From Cyanobacteria bacterium UBA11370 (GTDB lineage: Bacteria; Cyanobacteriota; Cyanobacteriia; Cyanobacteriales; Coleofasciculaceae): DNA of 15,335 nt. The position numbers and the translations under genes were made by a program. Numbering within the stretch: position 1 is the first letter of the stretch; every line of letters begins with the position of its first letter. Of the stretch, positions 1 through 6,270 are shown one piece after another. The notes under the pieces were generated by a model. The model was not told the origin of the DNA and ran no database searches. It saw only the letters and a list, made by a program, of their open reading frames with translations. The DNA is taken from the NCBI GenBank assembly GCA_003486645.1, contig DNGI01000510.1, positions 13,340-28,674 of the forward strand. Reading direction: 5' to 3'.

Positions 1-22
1 AATAACCAACAACAAATAACTA
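1..22. repeat. AC-rich low-complexity repeat
   Basis: The first 22 bases are built from AACAAC/AATAAC/CCAAC units without G. Cyanobacterial intergenic regions often carry such short degenerate repeats. It lies directly before the DnaJ-like gene, and a similar string occurs inside the CHAT-CHASE2 gene at 6672-6706. It is cut by the window edge, so its full length is unknown. Confidence 0.4.
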
Positions 23-28
23 ATTTCT

Positions 29-1027
29 ATGCAAAACTTTCGGAATTATTACGAGATTTTAGGATTACCTGCTGATGCGACGAGTGATGAAATTAAGAAG
101 GCGTTTCGACGGTTAGCGCGGAAGTATCATCCTGATGTGAATCCGGGAGATAAAGACGCGGAGGAAACCTTTAAAGATATTAATGAAGCTCACGAAGTTT
201 TGTCCGATCCGAATAAGCGATCGCAATACGATCAATTCAGCCGCTTCTGGAAGAAGAAAGGGTTTACTCGCCAACCTGCTAAAGCCACTAATTTTAAAAC
301 TTCCTTTGCTCGTAATGATACGACTCGCACCTCTACCCAGGACGTTGATTACAAGCAGTTTAGTGATTTTGATAGGTTTGTCGAGCAACTCCTGGGACGG
401 CGTACTCCATCTCCGACAGCAACTGCTCCCGAACGGGCTAGTGTTCGGATCAACTCATCGGATGCGTACCGACCTGGAACCAGCAAAACGGCTTACACAG
501 TCGGTTCTCGCCCCACTCCCAAAGATGTTGAGGCACGATTGACCCTACCGTTGGAAAAAGCGTATGAAGGGGGGTTAGAACGAATTCGTTTGGAAGATGG
601 CAGATCCTTGGAAGTTGAGTTACCTGGGGGGATGGTGACGGGTCAGCGGGTGCGACTGAAAGGTCAGGGTATTGCTGGGGGGAATCTATTTTTAATTATT
701 ACGGTAGCTCCTCATCCTTTCTTTGAGTTGGAAGGGTTAGATATTGTCTGTCAGATTCCTGTAACTCCAGCGGAAGCAGTTCTAGGAGGACCAATAGAAG
801 TGCCGACTCTGGATGGTCGAGTGAAGATGAATGTACCTCCCGGAGTTAAGCCAGGTCAACGATTGCGTCTTGCGAATAAAGGCTATCCAATTGAGGGTAG
901 GCGAGGCGATCAGTTGGTCGAAATTCAAATCGTTATTCCGAAAGAAGTTAGTGCAGAAGCGAAGGAATTATACGAAAAGTTGCGGGAGATTGAAAATTTT
1001 AATCCGCGACGGGATTTAGTTGTTTAG
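29..1027 (+). CDS. DnaJ/CbpA-type co-chaperone (type II Hsp40)
   Basis: This is a 332-residue Hsp40 that should stimulate the ATPase of a DnaK and deliver unfolded substrates in the cytoplasm. The J domain spans about residues 6-73, with the essential HPD motif at 34-36. A linker (about 74-165) has an F-rich patch (FSDFDRFVEQLLG, 111-123) but no clear glycine-rich run. Two C-terminal beta domains follow, CTD I about 167-235 and CTD II about 236-305. The four CxxCxGxG zinc-binding repeats of classical DnaJ are absent; the only cysteine is C241. This makes it a type II, CbpA-like protein of normal length. The ATG at 29 puts the J domain at the N-terminus, but no clear Shine-Dalgarno precedes it. 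It converges on the PIN gene with only 30 bases between stops. Whether a dnaK lies upstream cannot be seen. Confidence 0.93.
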   Translation: MQNFRNYYEILGLPADATSDEIKKAFRRLARKYHPDVNPGDKDAEETFKDINEAHEVLSDPNKRSQYDQFSRFWKKKGFTRQPAKATNFKTSFARNDTTRTSTQDVDYKQFSDFDRFVEQLLGRRTPSPTATAPERASVRINSSDAYRPGTSKTAYTVGSRPTPKDVEARLTLPLEKAYEGGLERIRLEDGRSLEVELPGGMVTGQRVRLKGQGIAGGNLFLIITVAPHPFFELEGLDIVCQIPVTPAEAVLGGPIEVPTLDGRVKMNVPPGVKPGQRLRLANKGYPIEGRRGDQLVEIQIVIPKEVSAEAKELYEKLREIENFNPRRDLVV

Positions 1028-1057
1028 TTAGATGAATCAAGATAAGCAAGCATACTT

Positions 1058-1543
1058 TTAAAGGCGAGGCATTAATTCAGGACAGAGGAATTCCACTCGC
1101 ACTCCACAATCTGCTAAAGTAGCTTCAAAATTTCGCCAATCTGAATCGACAGCATTAAAAATAGGGGGATGGTCAGGATGAACTAAGGCAACTGCTACAA
1201 ACTTGCGGTCTGATGGATCGAAACCTATCAAGGTTTGAGCTTGAGGAAACTCTTGAAAATTGTCTTCAGATATCGGGGTAATTGATACTAACTGACAGCG
1301 CTCAGGGTTAGACTTATTGATTAACACCCATTTCAAAAACGCATCACCAACACCGGGCTGCCCTGTAGAAGACAACTTATTCTGATATTCTTTGATAATC
1401 AGCCATTTGTCATCTAATACCAGTACGTGTTGTTGCTGAATTTCTTGTATTTTTCGTAGACAATTAATTACACATTGGGGTGAAGCTTGGGGGGATTTAC
1501 AATTAGCAACTATTGGAACATTGGTATCTACAACGACGTGCAT
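1058..1543 (-). CDS. PIN-like nuclease, partner of the upstream ATPase
   Basis: This 161-residue protein has the acidic layout of PIN-domain ribonucleases: D6 in a VVVDTN start, E52 (IIKEY), D112 in a SDRKF motif, and D133/D135 in AVDSDW. These would bind Mg2+ or Mn2+ for RNA cleavage. No signal peptide or membrane segment is seen. The ATG overlaps the stop of the ATPase gene by one base (TAATG), and a GGGAG ribosome site lies inside the end of the ATPase gene, so translation is probably coupled. PIN proteins are usually toxins of VapBC systems, but no small antitoxin is present here; the partner is a 463-residue ATPase. That points to an ATPase-controlled nuclease, perhaps for defence. The PIN assignment rests on motif pattern, not on an alignment; the pairing is directly visible. 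Confidence 0.78.
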   Translation of the reverse strand: MHVVVDTNVPIVANCKSPQASPQCVINCLRKIQEIQQQHVLVLDDKWLIIKEYQNKLSSTGQPGVGDAFLKWVLINKSNPERCQLVSITPISEDNFQEFPQAQTLIGFDPSDRKFVAVALVHPDHPPIFNAVDSDWRNFEATLADCGVRVEFLCPELMPRL

Positions 1544-2934
1544 TACTCTCCCTCATCAGCCATCTGTCGTTTCATTACTGCTTCTGTCATTGCGACCAAA
1601 TCACCCATTTCATCTCCAAAAAACTTATCTGGCCAATTGTTAATATTACCGAAATCATCCAACTTTAGTAAAGTTTGTTGTGATATTCCATTGGCAGTAG
1701 TCTGACAAAAGTAAAGTGCTGAGTCCTTACTCTTAAGATCTTCTTTTTCTTCAGCGACTCGACGTTGCAAACGCCGCAGCAGATGTTCACTATGGCTTTC
1801 CACAATAATCTGTATATCTCTAGTTTTAATAACATCGATGAATACATCAGCTAAACCAGCTTGAACCGAGGGATGGAGATGAATTTCTGGTTGTTCTAGG
1901 ATAATTGTTGAGCCTTCCGGAGCATAGTAGCAGAGGACTAGAACTGGCAATATCTGGGAAACACCAAAACCAACATCAGGAATTAGTACTTCAGATGCGT
2001 TAGCTGACCGACGGACTCGCACTTCGTATTCTTTACGGTTTTCAGCAATTGGTTGTAAACGAAAATCATAAATTAGTTCTAATTCACGTAACCACTCTGC
2101 CACACGCTCCTCAATTGTCTGACGTTTATGACCTCTTCCACGACTAATTTTTGGTAGCGATCGCGCCGCCAGTAAAGCAGGAACTGCTAGTTCTCCTCGC
2201 CTTCCAACATCTTGGGGTTGCTGCCCTGCCCATGCGTAACTGCGGCGTGGATAGTCTCGCAATGGTCCTAGATAGTAGATATTTTGAAATAGCTTCTCAA
2301 ACGCTAGCACAAAATCTGATAAGAAGCTCGCATTTTTGTAGTAGGCGTTGACTTGATCGGGAAAGCCATAGTTCTTTACAGGAGGTGGCAAAGCCCACTT
2401 ACGACCCGGAGATTTTTTTAAAGAGTATCCTTCGGCAATTAACTCATATTTCGCTTTATTTGGAGTATTTTTTTCGTCTTTACGTCGCATTCCAAAAACG
2501 TATTTATTATTATCATAATCAAATTTATAGCTAAACTCTTTAATATAAATTAGTTCGGGAACTACTTCAATTATTGCTTCAAATGATAATGAATCAATTG
2601 AGAATAAAATTGTGTTTTTTCTACTCTCCGGATCAAGGATATCTAATGTCTGAGATAGTTTCCAGTTTAATAGAAATTGTATTTCGCCCTGCTCTTTGTG
2701 GTGATATATAACATCGTAAGGTGTACCCAGATCAACGTAAGTCTGTTCGTCACCAGTATGGAGAACTTGTTGGCGATCAGCAGATTCAACAGTCTGTTTC
2801 AGCATGAGTAGTAGCTGTAAGATGGATGTTTTTCCAGAACTGTTAGTACCAAACAATCCCGTCAGTGGTGCTATCCGCATCAGTTCAGTGTCTTGCCAGG
2901 ATTTAAAATGTTGGATGTGTAACTGGGTCAGCAT
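1543..2934 (-). CDS. AAA/ABC-type ATPase, DUF3696-like (AAA_21 group)
   Basis: This is a 463-residue soluble ATPase of the SMC/RecF/OLD-like ABC class. It opens with the typical LHIQHFKSW strand, then Walker A GTNSSGKTS (29-37). A long central insertion (about 65-320) contains YLGPLRDYPRR (221-231), characteristic of this group. The signature-like FGVSQ is at 323-327, Walker B IILEQPEIHLHP at 344-355 with catalytic E350 or E347, and the switch histidine in ESHSEHLL at 379-386. The C-terminus has GNINNWPDKFFGD (429-441), as in DUF3696 proteins. Such ATPases commonly pair with a nuclease effector; here a PIN-like protein follows with a one-base overlap. The weak AGAG before the ATG gives little support for the start, but the start fits the family N-terminus. 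Role as a defence or toxin regulator is inferred. Confidence 0.88.
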   Translation of the reverse strand: MLTQLHIQHFKSWQDTELMRIAPLTGLFGTNSSGKTSILQLLLMLKQTVESADRQQVLHTGDEQTYVDLGTPYDVIYHHKEQGEIQFLLNWKLSQTLDILDPESRKNTILFSIDSLSFEAIIEVVPELIYIKEFSYKFDYDNNKYVFGMRRKDEKNTPNKAKYELIAEGYSLKKSPGRKWALPPPVKNYGFPDQVNAYYKNASFLSDFVLAFEKLFQNIYYLGPLRDYPRRSYAWAGQQPQDVGRRGELAVPALLAARSLPKISRGRGHKRQTIEERVAEWLRELELIYDFRLQPIAENRKEYEVRVRRSANASEVLIPDVGFGVSQILPVLVLCYYAPEGSTIILEQPEIHLHPSVQAGLADVFIDVIKTRDIQIIVESHSEHLLRRLQRRVAEEKEDLKSKDSALYFCQTTANGISQQTLLKLDDFGNINNWPDKFFGDEMGDLVAMTEAVMKRQMADEGE

Positions 2935-3134
2935 CTCTAAATTTCTAGCTTTTCTTGGTTCGTTGGTGTTAGCGAACTTCGGCTTAGTTAAGTATAAGGT
3001 GCAGAGCCTACAGTGTGGGAAACATACTAATTTTTCCTATAATCGGAATTCTCTGCTTCAAAATCTATCTGAATAGATAATGTAATTTAACTGAGAACCG
3101 CTATAATTTCATGAGTTTCTGTTGATATGGAATA
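2935..3134. promoter_or_regulatory. Divergent promoter region, ATPase-PIN and TPR-CHAT
   Basis: This 200-base gap separates two divergently transcribed genes and should hold both promoters. Towards TPR-CHAT there is a perfect TATAAT at 3102-3107, about 28 bases before the ATG, with no good -35 at 16-18 bases upstream. A second TATAAT on the same strand is at 3038-3043. Towards the ATPase, the minus strand reads TATACT at 2996-2991, about 57 bases before its start, also without a clear -35. The assignments rest on -10 matches only. Confidence 0.4.
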
Positions 3135-5312
3135 ATGCACAATTTCCCGTTTCAGGTATCAGTAGCCCTAACTACTTTACTAACAACAGGTATAGTTAGT
3201 ATTAATACTCAACCTCTCGTTGGTCAAACCCATAGTACTCAGGGTATCCCAATCGAGAAACTTACTGCTCAAGCAAGTACCATTGATCAATTGTGGCAAG
3301 AAGCTAGCGAATTGCGAGGTATTGGTAAGTATGAGGAGGCGATCGCAATTTTAGACCAAATCCTAAAACTCCAACCGAACTCCTTCTCAGCATGGTACTG
3401 GCGCGGTAATAGCTATAGTAACTTAGGAGAGTATGAAAGTGCGATCGCTTCTTATGAACAAGCGATTAAAATCAAACCTGATTACCTTATAGCCTTGTTT
3501 GAGCAAGGCAATTCCTTCTATGAATTAAAAGACTATGATGCAGGAATTAGAGTTTGGAAGCAGGCGCTTTCTATTCAAGCCAAATCTAACTATGAAGAAG
3601 AATTAATCACCCTAATTATTCCGACACGAATTGCTGGCACATTCCTGTATGATTTGCGACAGTATGAAGAAGCACTCTCATTATATAACCAATTAGTTTC
3701 TATTGAATCCAAAACTGCTTCAATTTGGATTGACAGAGGCACAGCTTTCTATCAACTGAATCGATATCAAGAAGCGATATTAAATTATGACAGAGCAATT
3801 GAATTAGAGCCTAATAACGCCTTAGCTTGGAAACGGAAAGGATTTGCTTTGTACCGTTTAGAACGGTATGAAGAGGCGATCGCGTCTTTTGAAACAGCCG
3901 CCAAATTACAATCTGATGATCTAGAAGTTGCTGGATTATTGGAAATTATAAAAATGGTTAGAGAGTCTCAATCTAAAATTCCCGCTTTGGGGAGAGATTT
4001 AGATACCTTTTTAAGTGAACTTCAAACCTTTCAAGAAATAGGGCGACGGGAGTTAGGTTTTAGTAGGGCTATTGAAGAGTATTTGGGTATTACAAATGTT
4101 CCCATTAAACCTCTGTCAGAAATCCTTTCTGATTTGCGTAAAATTGAACAATATACGGGAACTAAACCAGGAATCCTATACTCTTCGTTTGTCCCCAAAA
4201 ACAAGGAAGGAGAAAGAACCGATTCCCGTTCTAAATCGCTCAAACAATCCCTATCGGAGAACCAACAAGAAGAAGACGATGACCAACTGGAATTAATATT
4301 AGTTACGGCTGACGGAAAAACGATTCGCAAGCGGATTGAAGGCGCAACGCGATCGCAAATTCGGGAGATGACTCAAAAATTCTTTACTGGAGTTACCAAT
4401 GTCCGAAATCCTAATAGTTATTTGGAACCTGCCCAAAAGCTTTATGAATGGTTAGTTGAGCCTCTAGAGGAAATATCTCAAGGTCAAGAATTAACGAATC
4501 TTACCTTTTTGATGGACAAGAATTTGCGTTCTGTACCACTAGCTGCACTCCATGATGGTAAGGGATTTTTGGCAGAACGTTATAGCCTGGGTATTATGCC
4601 AAGTTTAGCACTGACGAATACTAAACCGACGAATTTAAGAAACCAGCAAGTTTTAGCAATGGGAGCACAAGAATTTCCGAATCAAAGACCCTTACCTGCT
4701 GTCCCTATTGAGTTAAGCGCGATCGCAAATCGCTTGTGGCCAGGGCAATCTTACCTCAACGAAAAGTTTACCCTAGAAACGCTTAAACAAGCCCGTCAAC
4801 GAGTTCCTTATGGTATCGTTCATTTAGCTACCCATGCTGAATTTCGTCCGGGTAAACCAAGTAATTCTTATATTGAATTGTGGGGAGGAAATAAGCTGCG
4901 ACTTGATCAATTACGTCAGTTACAATTAGATGCTCCACCTGTGGATTTATTAGTATTAAGTGCTTGTCGAACGGCATTAGGAAATGATGAAGCCGAGTTG
5001 GGTTTTGCTGGGTTAGCGGTGCAAGCAGGTGTGAAGTCTGCAATGGGAAGTTTGTGGTACGTCAGTGATGAAGGAACTCTAGCGTTAATGACAGCTTTTT
5101 ATAAAAAATTGAAGGAAGTCCCCGTTAAATCAGAAGCGTTACGGTTGGCACAAGTGGCGATGATTCGGGGTGATGTGCGGATTGAAGGAGGGGAATTAGT
5201 CGTTGAAGATGAGCGTATTCCTTTACCCCCAGAGTTAGCGAAAGTGGGAGATAGAACATTCTCTCATCCTTACTATTGGAGTGCGTTTACAATGATTGGA
5301 AATCCTTGGTAG
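3135..5312 (+). CDS. TPR-CHAT caspase-like protease, possibly exported
   Basis: This 725-residue protein has tetratricopeptide repeats followed by a CHAT domain (caspase/HetF-associated with TPRs). Repeats with the usual W/Y...A..Y..A pattern cover about residues 50-265, for example 84-117 and 196-263. A helical linker and an acidic, Q/E/D-rich stretch (372-385) precede the CHAT domain, about 430-725. The predicted catalytic pair is H567 in HLATHAEF and C611 in LVLSACRTALG, both intact. The C-terminal HPYYWSAFTMIGNPW is typical of the family. The N-terminus has a hydrophobic run (about 8-23) before a PLVGQ site, consistent with a signal peptide, although the n-region carries no Lys or Arg. 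The gene starts a same-strand cluster with Uma2 and CHAT-CHASE2. TPRs probably bind a partner or substrate. Substrate and trigger are unknown. Confidence 0.9.
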   Translation: MHNFPFQVSVALTTLLTTGIVSINTQPLVGQTHSTQGIPIEKLTAQASTIDQLWQEASELRGIGKYEEAIAILDQILKLQPNSFSAWYWRGNSYSNLGEYESAIASYEQAIKIKPDYLIALFEQGNSFYELKDYDAGIRVWKQALSIQAKSNYEEELITLIIPTRIAGTFLYDLRQYEEALSLYNQLVSIESKTASIWIDRGTAFYQLNRYQEAILNYDRAIELEPNNALAWKRKGFALYRLERYEEAIASFETAAKLQSDDLEVAGLLEIIKMVRESQSKIPALGRDLDTFLSELQTFQEIGRRELGFSRAIEEYLGITNVPIKPLSEILSDLRKIEQYTGTKPGILYSSFVPKNKEGERTDSRSKSLKQSLSENQQEEDDDQLELILVTADGKTIRKRIEGATRSQIREMTQKFFTGVTNVRNPNSYLEPAQKLYEWLVEPLEEISQGQELTNLTFLMDKNLRSVPLAALHDGKGFLAERYSLGIMPSLALTNTKPTNLRNQQVLAMGAQEFPNQRPLPAVPIELSAIANRLWPGQSYLNEKFTLETLKQARQRVPYGIVHLATHAEFRPGKPSNSYIELWGGNKLRLDQLRQLQLDAPPVDLLVLSACRTALGNDEAELGFAGLAVQAGVKSAMGSLWYVSDEGTLALMTAFYKKLKEVPVKSEALRLAQVAMIRGDVRIEGGELVVEDERIPLPPELAKVGDRTFSHPYYWSAFTMIGNPW

Positions 5313-5543
5313 TTGTTTATTGGAATTGGTAATAAAACCACAGAGGAATGCACATAAATAGTCATTGAGTTTGTGTTTATCTAACCCTGTGGTTGACCTT
5401 TATTAAATTCACAGTTAAAAAATAAGAAGAAGAGTTAAGGAGGAGTGTAAAGAATAAAGTTAGGATTCTATAATTAAGGAGTCGAAAAGACTTGCTTGAT
5501 AGTTTTAATCTATAGACCAATCCTAGCCTTGGATACCTAAACT
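5313..5543. other. Intergenic region with dispersed-type repeat
   Basis: The 231 bases between TPR-CHAT and the Uma2 gene contain no credible ORF. An 8-bp inverted repeat, AACCACAG at 5336-5343 and CTGTGGTT at 5387-5394, brackets an AT-rich centre; the ACCACAGAGG wording resembles repeats scattered in cyanobacterial intergenic DNA. A second, larger inverted element at 5461-5525 is listed separately. Confidence 0.5.
5461..5525. repeat. Nested inverted repeat upstream of Uma2 gene
   Basis: Three consecutive blocks on the left, TAGGATT (5461-5467), CTATA (5468-5472) and ATTAA (5473-5477), are matched perfectly and in order by their complements TTAAT (5505-5509), TATAG (5511-5515) and AATCCTA (5519-5525). 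Only a 1-base and a 3-base bulge interrupt 17 base pairs. Inside sits a small hairpin, AGTC-GAAAA-GACT (5480-5492). The element ends 18 bases before the Uma2 start. The left arm contains a perfect TATAAT (5469-5474), so it may also act as a promoter. Confidence 0.65.
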
Positions 5544-6140
5544 ATGCCGACTACTGAAACACCTGTAAAACTTCGCTTATGGACAGTTGAAGAATACCAC
5601 CGAATGGCTGAGGTAGGAATTTTGCAGCCAGAGAAACCCGTTGAATTAATTGCAGGACAAATAATAGAAAAGATGAGTCCACAACGAAGTTCCCATGCAG
5701 CGGCTATCACTCGCACAAATAGAATACTTGTCAACCTTTTAGGAGAGGAGATACTGATACGGTTACAACTACCAATCCAATTAAATGATCACTCAGAACC
5801 TGAACCTGATATTACCTTAGTTAGAGTCGATCCGTTAGACTACGCTGCTCATCATCCAACCGCATCTGATGTGTATCTAATTATAGAGGTAGCCGATACA
5901 ACACTCAAAACGGATTTGCAGATAAAAGCAAAGGATTATGCTCAGTCTGGAATTCCAGATTATTGGGTGTTAAATATTAATAGTCGGCAACTCCATGTTT
6001 TTCGAGAACCGACTCAACAGGGGTATCAAAGTGAAGTGATTCTTTCTGAAGATGAAAGTATTTCTCCGTTGCAGTTTCCGGATTGTGTAGTTGCTATTTG
6101 TGAGATATTGCCGCCAGTAATTGGGTTAGAGAATACCTAA
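5544..6140 (+). CDS. Uma2 family PD-(D/E)XK endonuclease-like protein (DUF820)
   Basis: This 198-residue protein belongs to the Uma2 (DUF820) family, a restriction-endonuclease-like fold greatly expanded in cyanobacteria. Family landmarks are LWTVEEYHRM near the N-terminus, VELIAGQIIEKMSP (33-46), EPEPDI with D89, LIIEVADTTLKTD (112-124) with E115, and KAKDYAQSGIPDYWVLN (128-144) containing K128/K130. D89, E115 and the lysine match the expected metal-binding and catalytic set, so activity is plausible. Length is normal. No signal peptide or membrane segment is seen. It lies between two CHAT genes on the same strand, with 231 bases before and 130 after, both gaps holding inverted repeats, so it may be an independent cassette. 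The biological role of most Uma2 proteins is not established. Confidence 0.9.
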   Translation: MPTTETPVKLRLWTVEEYHRMAEVGILQPEKPVELIAGQIIEKMSPQRSSHAAAITRTNRILVNLLGEEILIRLQLPIQLNDHSEPEPDITLVRVDPLDYAAHHPTASDVYLIIEVADTTLKTDLQIKAKDYAQSGIPDYWVLNINSRQLHVFREPTQQGYQSEVILSEDESISPLQFPDCVVAICEILPPVIGLENT

Positions 6141-6152
6141 GAATATGGATAA

Positions 6153-6222
6153 GTGTAATTTGCGAGATTTATGAGGGTACGCTATAACAAGACTGGGACA
6201 TAACGAAGGAGCAAATTTACAC
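6153..6222. repeat. Inverted repeat just after the Uma2 gene
   Basis: GTGTAATTTGC (6153-6163) is repeated in inverted orientation as GCAAATTTACAC (6211-6222), giving 11 paired bases with one extra A. The loop is 47 bases. It begins 12 bases after the Uma2 stop. It could form a hairpin in the transcript or be the remnant of a small mobile element; no T-run follows, so a classic intrinsic terminator is not supported. Confidence 0.5.
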
Positions 6223-6270
6223 AACTGTGCATGATTAATTACTAGTTAGAATCGCAGATCTAGCGGATTC

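Noticed and set aside
1028..1057. Terminator between the DnaJ-like and PIN genes
   Set aside because: The 30 bases contain no stem of useful length and no T-run after a hairpin.
2804..3076. 90-residue plus-strand ORF across the ATPase start
   Set aside because: Its first half is antisense to the ATPase Walker A region and the rest is the divergent promoter gap; no protein features were seen.
4031..4330. 99-residue ORF opposite the TPR-CHAT gene
   Set aside because: It is a serine-rich shadow of the acidic linker in the intact CHAT gene, with no family likeness.
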